Shown: in pieces, positions 10,392 through 19,691 of the stretch | Layout: every line of letters starts with the position of its first letter | How positions within the stretch are numbered: the stretch's first letter is position 1 | Origin: Batillaria attramentaria | Lineage: Eukaryota > Mollusca > Gastropoda > Batillariidae | Length of the DNA stretch: 64,000 nt | Direction of reading: 5' to 3' | Assembly (NCBI GenBank): GCA_018292915.2 | Contig: JACVVK020000211.1 | Location: forward strand, 757,501 to 821,500 | Program-made: the position numbers and the translations under genes | Notes under the pieces: model-generated | The model's database searches: none | What the model saw: the letters and a program-made list of their open reading frames with translations, nothing else | Told to the model about the DNA's origin: nothing

Positions 10392-11036
10392 CCTCAATTG
10401 GTCAGTGAGCATTTTCCGCATCCTGCATAATTTTGGAGATTCGGCACACAGGAAAGCCGGCCGGCGTAGATTTCGAGGTGCTACCCGTAATCATGATAGG
10501 GATCTCATCACATCCCGATACGTGATCTATAATCTGTAATTTGTGTAATGCAAGCTCTCTTTCGTTTTACCGCGGCTAGACAGCATGTATCTGCCACGGC
10601 GCCGGCGAGAGTTCCCGGAAGTTCTCAAGTCGTAGGGTACACTTTTGCCGGCGTCGGTAACACAAATGACTTTCACTGAGCGGGTACAGTACATGTATGT
10701 ATACTGTATATTAGTAATTGTTAGGTTCAGTTCATTCGTTGCCGGCGCTCATCAGCATTTTTCTCAGCAGCAGGATGAAGGTGGGAGTAAACGTAGTCAG
10801 TTTTGTCGTGTCTGTCGTTACTAAAAAAAAAAAAATCGAAGATTTCTAATTGGTTTTGTTGTTGTCTGTTTTTTTTTTTTTTAAATACCCAAAACGTACT
10901 TTGAGTGAAACGTTTCTTTCAATTTCATCTGTGTCACAAATGATTTGTTACAGTCATTGAATTAAATTTATTAATCACCCACTCACTAACTCACCCAATC
11001 AATCCATCAATCCTATCAGTCACGTCAATCAATCAA
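8966..11036. other. Non-coding stretch with A/C-rich block and GA microsatellite
   Basis: 9,301-9,520 is strongly A+C-rich on the plus strand. C- and A-runs lie at 9,736-9,768, and (GA)n followed by a G-run at 10,351-10,391. The 10,090-10,340 stretch reads like unique or old repeat DNA. No exon was recognised. Confidence 0.45.
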
Positions 11037-11076
11037 TCCATCCATCCATCCATCCATCCATCCATCCATCAATCAA
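11037..11076 (+). repeat. (ATCC)n microsatellite
   Basis: A CCATCCATC run lies inside a broader degenerate CAATC/CACTC stretch from 10,975. It directly precedes the pyrimidine tract of the 11.1-kb candidate exon. Confidence 0.85.
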
Positions 11077-11106
11077 TCTTGCTGTTTGTTTTCGCCTTTT
11101 TTTCAG

Positions 11107-11391
11107 GGTAGACAAACGATACATGGATGTGATCAGGGTTCTCTGCCTTTAGTTGAGAGGTCAGAGGGTGCAGGCCTCAAGGGCAGACTGCACGCGAACA
11201 ATGTAAACATTGTACTGACAGCTGTTGTCAGTGGACGAACCGGGGATGGTGCTTCCGGAGAAGGGGTGGGTGCTTGTTGGCCGGGGGAGGTGGGGGGTGG
11301 GGGGGAGGGTGCTGATATGAGTGTTACTTTGAACACCGAGGCTAAAGACTTTGAACGAAATGGGGTCAAGGAAAATACAGAGCAGAACTAG
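11107..11391 (+). CDS. Candidate exon, open to a stop
   Basis: A strong acceptor (TTCGCCTTTTTTTCAG ending at 11,106) is followed by a 94-codon open frame beginning GRQTIHGCDQGSLPLVERSE and ending FERNGVKENTEQN before TAG at 11,389-11,391. Codon content is mixed in the first 55 codons, then a Gly-rich patch coincides with a G-run. Internal GT dinucleotides (for example before GTGGGTGC near 11,267) could be donors instead of using the stop. The exon starts in phase 0, which does not match the phase-1 end of the 6,033 exon, so it would belong to another transcript or an alternative isoform. No domain recognised. A chance frame cannot be excluded. Confidence 0.3.
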   Translation, partial: GRQTIHGCDQGSLPLVERSEGAGLKGRLHANNVNIVLTAVVSGRTGDGASGEGVGACWPGEVGGGGEGADMSVTLNTEAKDFERNGVKENTEQN

Positions 11392-11819
11392 AGGGCCTGA
11401 GGCTACGAACACAGAACTTCATCAGCCAAACACAAAACAAAGAAGAGATCTATCTCTTGGTAGACATGTACAGGGGTGCCAACTTTCTAGAGCACCCCCG
11501 ATCAGTTTCTTGAATGGGAACTTTTTGAATATCAAATCAGTCACAGTTTCAGTCCCGCCCCCCTTCCAGCATCACCACCACCCCAAACCCACAGCCCCCC
11601 CCCCCAACCCCCTCTCCCTCCCTCCGGCTTCCTTCCCTTCCCGGTTCCCCGCATACAAATCAATCTCTACCCTGTCAGAAATCTTTGACACGCTTTTCAT
11701 CATTTATCTTTTCCAAGGGCATCGTGCAGAGATGTCGACCACTGCACTATACCCAAGAGCGCACGACGCGTTGCACTATGGGGGTACCTTTGTACCGAGT
11801 CCCAGTCCCAGAGCAGAGA

Positions 11820-11868
11820 GAGTATGGTCCTACTATTTACTGGAAACACCGAAAACACCACTGGTTGT
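11820..11868 (-). repeat. Dispersed repeat E fragment
   Basis: The reverse complement (GTGTTTTCGGTGTTTCCAGT, then AAATAGTAGGACCA) matches the tandemly duplicated block at 13,711-13,960. It abuts the SINE-A remnant on its right. Confidence 0.6.
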
Positions 11869-11985
11869 TTGGGGTTTAACGTCCTTTTTCACCACGTAAG
11901 GGTGATAACAAAGACGGGGAAGCGAGAAAAAGGCCAGCATAAGTATTTGGTTCTGGCCTTGGATTTGAACTCAGAACTGACTGAA
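11866..11985 (-). mobile_element. SINE-A copy, diverged
   Basis: The plus strand shows GTTTGGGGTTTAACGTCC, CACCACGTAAGGGTGATA, AAAGACGGGGAAGCGAG and TTGGATTTGAACTCAGAAC. This is the complement of the SINE-A tail, body and B box. The 5' tRNA-like end is lost. Confidence 0.75.
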
Positions 11986-12130
11986 ACACCACCGGAAACA
12001 CAGTCGCGTAATAAGAATGCGGACAAAAACAAAACAAAACGAAACAAAAAACCCAACCCCAAAACCAACAAAATAATGTAAATGATGGTTAAAAACAAAG
12101 ATATATAAACACTGCTTGGCTAGGTCTGAA

Positions 12131-12338
12131 ATAACCCTTTCACTGCCATTGTCGCTGGATGTCATGTTTCGTACCTGTAGCTCCTTCGTCAAAATTTTTC
12201 AAAACTGATCAAGTCGTTCGAGATGTTGATCTCTAAGATGCAGGCTCTGTTTCGATTCCTGTTTTACGCCATCTTATCTGAAGGGATGTAATCAGTGGGC
12301 GGCCGTAAAACTGAAGCGTTTGGCAACGAAAGGGTTAA
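12131..12338. mobile_element. TTAA-type MITE, 200 bp
   Basis: Terminal inverted repeats of 16 bp with two mismatches: TAACCCTTTCACTGCC on the left and the complement of GGCAACGAAAGGGTTA on the right. The unit CCCTTT...AAAGGG spans 12,135-12,334. TTAA follows at 12,335-12,338; on the left it has decayed to ATAA. The CCCTTT terminus with TTAA is typical of piggyBac-like MITEs. No coding. Confidence 0.6.
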
Positions 12339-12510
12339 ATGTACCAAGCCCAGCACCAAGCACAGGCACTCGCAGCATTTCAAAATTTAAAAGTCTCAAT
12401 ACGTATGACAGGCATACAACAGCGCGTGGAAAGCGTTCCGATTTTATCCAATGCGCTGACTCTGAGCATCAGAATCAGTCACTTGGGTCATACAGGCTGG
12501 GGAACTTTCA

Positions 12511-13000
12511 GTCATTCGGCATTTTTTTTTTTTTTCTGCCCCAACTCTTTGCCAGCTCCACTGGTGTTCCTCCCACGTCATGGGTGAAACCCACGGAGGA
12601 CTCGGAAGCTCGGACAATTTTTATTATGCATGATGATGGAGATGAGGATGATAGTAAGATGATGCTATGGAGGTCCATGTGGATTCCAAGCATTCCACGC
12701 TTCCTGTCATAAATATCCCGGCATTAACCAGGCCCGGGAACTACGGCACCTGCGGTGCCGGCCGTGTAATCATCCACATCATAAGACGTGTCATACCAAG
12801 GGAAGCACCCCCAAAGTCGCACCCGTGAAGTGGGTGAATCTCGGCTGTGTGGCAACAGCCTCCCCATCCACACCCGCTCTGGGTAGGAGCCGACCTAGGT
12901 TGGAAAAATCCCGCCTGCCTCGGCTGGGACTCGAACCCGGGTCTCCCGGTCCATGGTCCGAAGTGCTAACCACTACACTACGGGGGCCGGTCATTCGGCA
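12511..13000 (-). mobile_element. SINE-B, about 468 bp, poly(A)-tailed, 11-bp duplication
   Basis: The element 12,522-12,989 reads on the minus strand. The head has GTAGTGTAGTGGTTAGCAC (A-box region) and CCCGGGTTCGAGTCCCAG (B box), similar to a tRNA-Asp/Glu-type source. A long body follows, ending in a poly(A) tail (the T-run at 12,522-12,534 on plus). The perfect duplication GTCATTCGGCA lies at 12,511-12,521 and 12,990-13,000. The body includes a CACCTGCGGTGCC hairpin near 12,749. It is inserted in the CAGGCTGG element, so it is younger than that element. Confidence 0.88.
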
Positions 13001-13157
13001 GTTTTCAGACAAAATTTTCCTACCCTTTCAGTCAAAAAAACTCCAAGTTTCAGCCAAGAAAAGGAAGGAGGAAAAAGGCTGCACACAGTCATATTGTATC
13101 AGGATGCATGCCGGTAATGCCGTATATGGGACTTCCTAACCTCATTTTATGATTGTT

Positions 13158-13355
13158 GCATATCAGTATCGGGGAGCCGGGGTGGTCGAATGGTAGAGCG
13201 TTGGACTTCTAATGCTCGGGTCGTGAGTTCGATCCCGGCTGGGGCCAAATATTTGTGCTGGCTTTTTCATCGTTGCCCCGTCTTTGATATCACCCTATGT
13301 GGTGGAAAAGGACGTTAAACCCCCAAACACCCACCCCCACCCGCATATCAGTATC
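13158..13355 (+). mobile_element. SINE-A copy with 13-bp target-site duplication
   Basis: Full-length SINE-A (13,171-13,342) belongs to the subfamily with GAGTTCGATCCCGGC and CACCCTATGTGG. GCATATCAGTATC lies on both sides (13,158-13,170 and 13,343-13,355). It is inserted in the CAGGCTGG element, independently of SINE-B. Confidence 0.95.
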
Positions 13356-13710
13356 ACAGTACAGTATTTCACGTGTGGGGGCCAGGAGAGGCTAAAATTT
13401 GTTTTCTGAAGTGGTACATTGCCCCTGTGGTCAGTCCCCGAGCAGGGTGCTGTCCCTGCACCTCGGCCTAGCTTTCAGTCTTTTTTGTCCTCAGCAATTC
13501 CCCAGCCTGGTCACAATACAACACCTGAAACCATTGTAGTGACTCTGGCCGGCGTTATTAGTTGTTGGACAAGTATTACCGCGTCCTGAACAGGCGACGT
13601 TATTTGGTTACGGACTGAGGTTTGGCTAGACGGCGCTGATTGGTGGCTATTTTTAGAAACTTTGTCTAGTCCCAGTCTGGTCAGGAATGGACCGTAGGCT
13701 CAAAGAAGAA

Positions 13711-13876
13711 CCTCAGTCCGGTGCTAGTGTTTCTGGTGGTGTTTTCGGTGTTTCCGGTAAATAGTAGGACCAGAGAGATTTTTCTGAAATTCCGGTCAAT
13801 CTGGATTTCTAACCAAACAAACCTCAGTCCGGTGCTAGTTTCTGGTGTTTTCGGTGTTTCTGGTAAATAGTAGGAT

Positions 13877-13930
<54 letters not shown>

Positions 13931-13960
13931 AGGATTTTCCGGAATTCCAGCCAATCTGGA
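13711..13960 (+). repeat. 111-bp tandem duplication (repeat E) with (GA)n
   Basis: CCTCAGTCCGGTGCTAGT starts at 13,711 and again at 13,822. Both copies carry GTGTTTTCGGTGTTTC and GGTAAATAGTAGGA, then CCGG..ATTCC..CAATCTGGA. The second copy has acquired a (GA)n array at 13,876-13,928. A diverged piece lies at 11,820. Confidence 0.8.
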
Positions 13961-14396
13961 AGCAGTTTTTGGCACGTGCCGGTCCTTGGCCAGTGCAGGC
14001 CGCCATGCCCCGCAGCCCTAGTTTTTATTTGTGGACTTGACCCCCTTCCTCCCCCATCCGCTCACCTTGCCCCTCCCCCCCCCGCTCCCCCCTTCCCAAC
14101 CCCCACACACCCAAACATCTCTCCCCTCTTCGGCCATTCCTTCAGCATTACCCTCTTTTCCCGTGTCTGCCCCATCTTTTTCTATCGTAGCATACGCGAT
14201 GCTTCCGTCTTTGCCTGGTGGTGGGCTTGGCCCCCATCTTTTTATGGGCTATCAATTCTTTGCTACCTGCAGCTCTTTGACCTAGCCTTCTAGATCTTGA
14301 TGTCACGTGTAGGCGGCCAGGCAGGCACAGATCTGAATCCATAGGAGTATATATATATATCTTGTCTGTGTGTGTGTGTGGGGGGGGGGGGACTGC
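13961..14396. other. Non-coding pyrimidine-rich stretch
   Basis: C/T-rich DNA (14,040-14,180), a short (TA)n at about 14,348-14,360, and GT followed by a G-run at about 14,367-14,391. No gene seen. Confidence 0.5.
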
Positions 14397-14504
14397 ATTT
14401 GTCAGGCTGGGGAATTGTCAGTCATTTGGCAATTTTCAGTCAAATTTCCTATCTTTTCAGCAAAAAAATCCAAGTTTCAGCCGAAGAAAGGAAGGGGGAA
14501 AAGG

Positions 14505-14838
14505 TTTGCTCACACACAGTCCATGGTCTTCTGTCACCTAAGGATGGGTGTTGTGATAATTTTGCTATTTTTTCTGGTCCTTTTCTCGCCCACCTTTTTT
14601 TTTTTTTTTTTTTTCCGCGCCGTGTATGTCAGTACGTCCGCAGAGTTACCTTTTGCTTGTTTGTTGAAGTTATGTCCCATTTGTTTATGTCCTGAAGAAG
14701 GCGTAAGCCGAAACGTCGACCTGTGCCGTCCTTTGTCAAAGTTAAGTGGTTTCTGTCCCTTTTGTGTCGCTTTTATTTGCTTAACTTGTAACCACTTCGC
14801 AGTCATTACCGTTTCCGTTTCTATTTGCTCACACAGTC
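14505..14838 (+). mobile_element. Penelope-like insertion with degenerate hammerhead-like core
   Basis: A 302-bp insertion (14,522-14,823) is flanked by imperfect copies of TTTGCTCACACAGTC (14,505-14,521 and 14,824-14,838). At about 14,691-14,720 it has CTGAAGA, a GGC-GTAA-GCC hairpin and GAAACGTC, with GTC/GAC able to pair around them: a degenerate hammerhead ribozyme arrangement with an extra A. Similar motifs occur in terminal repeats of Penelope-like elements. No reverse-transcriptase frame remains. Family assignment is inference. Confidence 0.5.
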
Positions 14839-15083
14839 ATGTACATACATGTATCATGATGCAGTATGTGATAGTATAATTATTATGGGACTTCAGTTTT
14901 GAAGGCTTGCATTAAAAATTATCAGTACCAAGGCAGTAATAGTATCAATTTAACTTTTGGGTCAGTAAAGGCTACGAAATGCCTTTAAAAATGCTAAAAT
15001 TTGTTTTTTCTGAAGTGGGGCGTTGTCCCTGTGGTCCCACAGTAGTGTGCTACTGCTGCACCCCGGCCTTTTTTCCCTTCAGC

Positions 15084-15147
15084 AATTCAATTCAATTCAA
15101 TTCAATATAACTTTATTGTCTGTCGATGGCAGAAAATTTTCTTCTGG

Positions 15148-15236
<89 letters not shown>

Positions 15237-15433
15237 TAATTTACCTAGACATATAAATCCATACATATTAAACATAGATCCTAAAGTAATGTGTGATGTC
15301 CAAGTCTAATACTATGCAACTAAACTAAGAAATCTAAACTAAAAGATGGCAAGGGCATAGCGGACATGACACAGCTGAGGAGTAAGCCCAGTTATGAAAA
15401 TCTCAACAAATAAAATCTATACATACTGAATTC
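15084..15433 (-). mobile_element. LINE 3'-tail insertion with (CA)n
   Basis: On the minus strand the left end reads CAATAAAGTTATATTGAATTG with (TTGAA)n repeats, a typical non-LTR 3' terminus. The insertion (about 15,089-15,428) splits the CAATTCCCCAGCCTG end of the CAGGCTGG element, with AATTC on both sides. A long CA array (15,150-15,235) lies inside. Clade unknown; no coding remains. Confidence 0.6.
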
Positions 15434-15898
15434 CCCAGCCTGATTTGTATTTCAGTAGGTCATTTCACGGTTAGAATTGTTTGTTTTTGCTTCAGTACTT
15501 ATTCAGCTGCAGTGGTGTTGCAGCGGCCTCTAAAACGCCGTCTGCAGATCTTGCTTTTTTTTTTGGGGGGGGGGGGGGGGAGGGGTTAGTTGGTTATTTA
15601 GGGCTTGACGCCGCGCCATGCAACAAAGACTTATTTCGCGGCTGATCAAGGTCCTTCTTCACCAGATTAAAATAAAAATGAAGACAATAAAACAGGGTGG
15701 AATATCATATATCCAGAAAATCTATCCGGTTTGAATAATAAACACGTTTCACTTCTTTGTACATCGAACATGTAGAGGTCGAGGATAGTCCGTATTACTT
15801 GAGGTGTCTACATTTTATGGAACAGATTTGACTTCCTTACTTCGGTTTGTAGTGCATTGAGCTGCCCAGTTGTTAGCGAACTTTGCTTTGATTCGATT

Positions 15899-15973
15899 TG
15901 TAGGCAGCTAGTACGTGGTGGAAAAGGACGTTAAACTCCCAAACACCCACCCACCCACCCTGTAGGCAGCTAG
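15899..15973 (+). mobile_element. Severely 5'-truncated SINE-A with 13-bp duplication
   Basis: Only the last 49 bp of SINE-A (15,912-15,960) are present: GTGGTGGAAAAGGACGTTAA plus the CACCCA tail. TGTAGGCAGCTAG flanks it exactly at 15,899-15,911 and 15,961-15,973. It is a clean example of 5'-truncated target-primed insertion. Confidence 0.93.
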
Positions 15974-16781
15974 AAGTTATTTACCACCTCACGGCCGTTA
16001 GGTCTTCCTTAGCCCAAGGGAGGTAACCCGTTCACATTTTTAATCTTTTCTCGAAGCTCTTTTGCTTTTTGCTTCTTCTTCTTTGTTTTAATCGCACAAA
16101 TCGCACTGATTTGAACACTCCTGCATTCATATAATGTCGAAAGACGAGCCTTTAGTCACCTGGCATTAGGGTGAATATTAAAAATAGGAGTGGCGAAGAT
16201 CCACCCCCCCTCCCCACGCACACACACACCCCTCTCCCTCTCCCGCCCGCGTGGGTACCAGTTACTAATAGGCATGGTCTAGTAGGCTAGGCTACTGGTC
16301 ATCGGCCTGTTTACCCAGATCGGTGTTAGCGCCAAAAGCTGTAGCACCTGTGCTGCTGGCAGGCCTGGCCTACTGACGGGAAAAGCAAGAGGATGATGGG
16401 ATAGGCATAGCGGTCTGCCGGTGCTAGTGGCCGGGCTGGTCATTGACTGGACCGGGCTGTGTGGAGCTGGTCATCGGCCAAAAATGCTTCCCCAAATTCC
16501 TCCATGCTCGCTTGCGATGTATAATTTACATTTTCGTCCAGACCTCCGCTCAGAACCAGCCTTTCTTTTTCTTCTCTCTTCACTCCCCCCCTCCCCCCCC
16601 CTCCTCCCATCCCCCCCCCCCAACGCCTGCCCCCCCCCCCCCCCCACACACACACTTTTGTACTTGAGTGTCCGATAAGTTATTAAATTATAGGTAACAT
16701 TTAGTGTAATACAGCAATGAGCAGTTATACTCAGTTTTGTGCTGTCTGTATGCCCGTCAGACAGTCTGTCTGTCTGTCGCC

Positions 16782-16854
<73 letters not shown>

Positions 16855-17003
16855 CGTGTGACGGTCTGACTGACCACAAGCCATTCTTTGATTATATCAA
16901 TGATATGAAGAGGGCATTGGTGATATGATGAGCGGATTAAACAAGCAACCATTGTGGGAAGTCTGTCAGAACTACGCGGATTTTTTCCCCCTTCTACTTT
17001 ACT

Positions 17004-17036
<33 letters not shown>

Positions 17037-17205
17037 GACACACACAGAGGCGCGTACTTCTCTCTCTCTCTCTCTCCTGTCTCTGTTTATCTTTTGGAAT
17101 CCAACACCAGGTACTGACCCTCCACCCCCACCCCCATCCACTCACTCACTCCCTGTTGCGCCGCAGAGGCCCTGACCCAGAAATATTTTTTGTGTGTGTC
17201 GGCAG
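15974..17205. other. Intronic/intergenic stretch with (GT)n
   Basis: Contains C-rich tracts (16,570-16,645), (GT)n at 16,787-16,851, and CT/CA repeats at about 17,006-17,076. No independent gene seen. Its end provides the acceptor of the next exon. Confidence 0.5.
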
Positions 17206-17464
17206 AAGATCACTCAGGTCACCGTGACACAGCCCTTGGTGCAGAAAACGACCACCCTTTTTTGGAGGGCAGAGGTCAAGCGGAGGAGGATGGAGGGGGT
17301 GCGCCCAGCAGAGAGATAGAAAGAAGCAGGGAGGAGGAGGCGGCGGAGGAACAAGGGAGGAAGGAAGGAGGGGAGAAGGCGGAAAACGGACGAGGGACGT
17401 CAGCGACCGAGGAGGAGGATAGGCTGGCGCTGTCCAACCCCAACATTCTGAAGGCGCTCAAAAG
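17206..17464 (+). CDS. Candidate internal exon, acidic low-complexity protein
   Basis: The acceptor TTTTTTGTGTGTGTCGGCAG ends at 17,205, and a good donor (AAAAG|GTAAGG) starts at 17,465. The 259-bp exon is open in one frame: two bases, 85 codons, two bases. The product starts around DHSGHRDTALGAENDH, passes through a Glu/Arg/Gly-rich segment (REIERSREEEAAEEQGRKEG) and ends with the ordered-looking LALSNPNILKALK. The phase fits the first exon at 6,033 (G plus AA gives Glu) and the exon at 43,053 (AG plus T gives Ser). The acidic tract would fit a nuclear or scaffold protein, but no family was recognised. It is the best-supported host exon by splice signals and frame. Confidence 0.5.
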
Positions 17465-17535
17465 GTAAGGACTTCGGGTTAATTTTGAATTTAATTTGAA
17501 AGTATACTAATCAGCATCCCTGCTCCATTCTGTAA

Positions 17536-17568
<33 letters not shown>

Positions 17569-18170
17569 AGGGTGGGTGGGTGGGTGGGTGGGTGTGTGGG
17601 GGAGGGGTGGGGGTGTCGGTCGGAGGTCTGTCAAAGTGCTTTTATTTTTTTATGATTGTGTATTGGTTGTTTTTTTTTTATATGCTAGAAGGCAGTAAGT
17701 GGGGGATGGGATAACTGTTAGGTTTAGCCGTGTCCGTCTGTCTGCCTGTATGTGTCTATCCGTGTGTCTCTGTGTTTGGTTGTCTGTGTGTACTGATGCC
17801 GGTGTCTGTCTGCCTGTCTGTCTGTGTGTCGCTCTCTTCTCTGTATGTGTGTGAGTCCACCCGGGCTGGGGGACTTTTCAAGGGAAGTGACTCCTGCCAG
17901 GATCCCCCATAGCTTACCCGCTGAGTTTACACCCACGTTCAGTCAGTGGAGAATGTCCGGTGTCTGCGATTTTTTTTTTTTTTTGTTGCAGTCGGAACAT
18001 CAGCTTTTGTTCGTCTGAGCAGCATCCTTACTTCCGCGTACCCTTAAAAAATAATCGTTATAGTCACCGCTGCAGAACATGCCAAGAATCGAATGTGCTC
18101 TCCGTAGCAACCGTTTGTTACACCTCACCAACTGCTGATTGTACATTTCCGGTCGTGGATGAGTTTGATA
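17465..18170. other. Intron-like stretch with GT/CTGT repeats
   Basis: (GT)n and (GGGT)n at about 17,537-17,605, and a CTGT-rich run at about 17,728-17,850. A T-run ending TTGTTGCAG at about 17,990 is acceptor-like, but the following frame does not stay convincingly coding. Confidence 0.45.
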
Positions 18171-18650
18171 CATCCCTGTACCGGGTCCGCGCTTTTCTCG
18201 GCCCCTCCGACGACGCCCAAATCGGGCTAACCGAGACCGAGCTGAGCTAATTGATGCCTGAGAAGGAAAAAACAAAAATACTCGGTGTCAGCGAAAGTGG
18301 ACAGTTGCGAACAACTTTGAGGTCCCCGTATTGTTTCACAGTGTGTACAGAAGCGGTGAAAACTGTCGCATTCATCAGCACAGTACATTTTCACCCCGTT
18401 TAGAGATTATTGCCTGCATGCGTTGTCTCCCTTGCCGCAACAAGCACATATTTTTCGTAGCAGAGCACAAAACTGCCAAGAAAAATGCATGCATGCTGCG
18501 GGTCTGTGTATGCACGGGGGAAACAGGTTGTCACCGAGTACTTTTGTTTTTTTCCTTCTTAGGTATCATTTAGCTCGGCTCGGTCTCGGTTAGCCCGATT
18601 TGGGCGTCGTCGCAGGGAGAAGAGAAGCGCGGACCCGGTACAGGGATGAG
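18171..18650. repeat. Inverted repeat, two arms of about 120 bp
   Basis: Arm 1 (18,171-18,290, from CATCCCTGTACCGGGTCCGC through CAAATCGGGCTAACCGAGAC to AATACTCGGTG) is the reverse complement of arm 2 (18,530-18,650) at roughly 85-90% identity by eye, with a spacer of about 240 bp. No flanking duplication was found, so an inverted duplication and a long-arm transposon are both possible. A transcript through it would fold into a long hairpin. Confidence 0.8.
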
Positions 18651-19423
18651 TGTGAGACATTCACATACCTTTCGGAAGTCGATGCCTCCCTGGCCGTCCC
18701 CCCCTTATTTTTCTTTATTTTCTACAAAAAAGGATGCGTCTTCCACTAACGCGGGCAAAATTAGCTAAAGAAGTTCGATTCCGTTTCGGTGGCTCCGTCA
18801 CAACCAGGTACTGTACTGAACCTCGCTCACTGTAGTGTAGATTTCTGTGGATGAGTTCGACGAATTCCATACTGACGGAATTCCATTTCGTCACATATTC
18901 GAGTTTCTGGTCGAGCTGCCATAAAGTACCTTTTTTTTTGCCACGGTAACTTTGTTCTCTTGAAACAACCAGTAGTATAGAAAGATCTAGATATACACCA
19001 CCTGACTGCAGAAATAAAATTAATACTGTTTCGACAGACACTGAGTGTGAACACAAACCCTCCGTCCGATCACCGTCAAAGATACGGGATCAAACGATGT
19101 GCGATAAAAGTGACAGGAAAAAAAAAAAGTGTCACCATAAACGAGCACCCGGCAAATTGCCGTTTAATACTATAGATCCCCGGGCGTGTGGAAAATCGCA
19201 CCGCTTGTCCGTGCAGGCAGAAAAGTTAATGGCGAAATTGGCTGTCTTGCTCGGTCGTTTGGAATGATGAAATCTCAGATAGGTACTTGTATTCCTCACA
19301 TTCTTCACCCGTGTGAAAGTGTAGGTAACTTTCGACCGAACACGCAGACGAACACCAGCGCACGAACGATCATCCCGCCACGTACGGAGCCAAACTAAAG
19401 AGTCCCAATCTCAGACACAAGGT

Positions 19424-19456
<33 letters not shown>

Positions 19457-19623
19457 CATTAAATGTTGCCCTTGTTATCCTTTCTCTTTCTCTCTCTGTT
19501 TACAAGTATTTATATGCATGATGTACGTTTACCCTGCTGAATTGTTTGTAACACCCCGCCCTCCCCCCCCCCCTTTTCTTTTGTAAATGGGCACACAGAC
19601 TAATGCAATAAACATGCCGAAGA

Positions 19624-19691
<68 letters not shown>

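Larger units (their letters stand above)
12487..13515 (+). mobile_element. CAGGCTGG-family DNA transposon, copy 1
   Basis: The left end CAGGCTGGGGAAC (12,493) and right end AATTCCCCAGCCTG (13,496-13,509) are inverted repeats. Flanks GTCATA (12,487-12,492) and GTCACA (13,510-13,515) look like a 6-bp duplication with one change. Without the two inserted SINEs the element is about 350 bp and non-coding. The uninterrupted repeat at 49.1 kb shows one copy of the target. The superfamily is not identified; 6-bp duplications are uncommon. Confidence 0.75.
12380..13668 (+). repeat. Dispersed repeat O, interrupted copy
   Basis: The flanks 12,380-12,492 and 13,510-13,668 together match the continuous copy at 49,071-49,337. 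Shared words are ATACGTATGACAGGCA, GCATCAGAATCAGTCACTTG and GCGCTGATTGGTGG. The gap is filled by a CAGGCTGG-type DNA transposon that itself carries two SINEs. Confidence 0.75.
14397..15448 (+). mobile_element. CAGGCTGG-family DNA transposon, copy 2
   Basis: The left end CAGGCTGGGGAATTG (14,403) and right end AATTCCCCAGCCTG (15,429-15,442) give a 14-bp perfect inverted repeat. It is flanked by a perfect 6-bp duplication ATTTGT (14,397-14,402 and 15,443-15,448). Internal blocks (TTTTCAG.CAAATTTCCTA, CCAAGTTTCAGCC, GCTAAAATTTGTTTT) match copy 1. Two younger insertions (14,522-14,823 and 15,089-15,428) enlarge it from about 380 bp. Confidence 0.85.

Noticed and set aside
10747..10775. Second hammerhead ribozyme (CTGATGAG on the minus strand)
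   Set aside because: The segment after the potential stem II reads GAATG rather than GAAA and stem III / cleavage triplet are absent.
11351..11899. 182-codon frame overlapping the 11.1-kb exon
   Set aside because: It crosses C-rich low complexity and a SINE remnant and has no plausible start or splice support.
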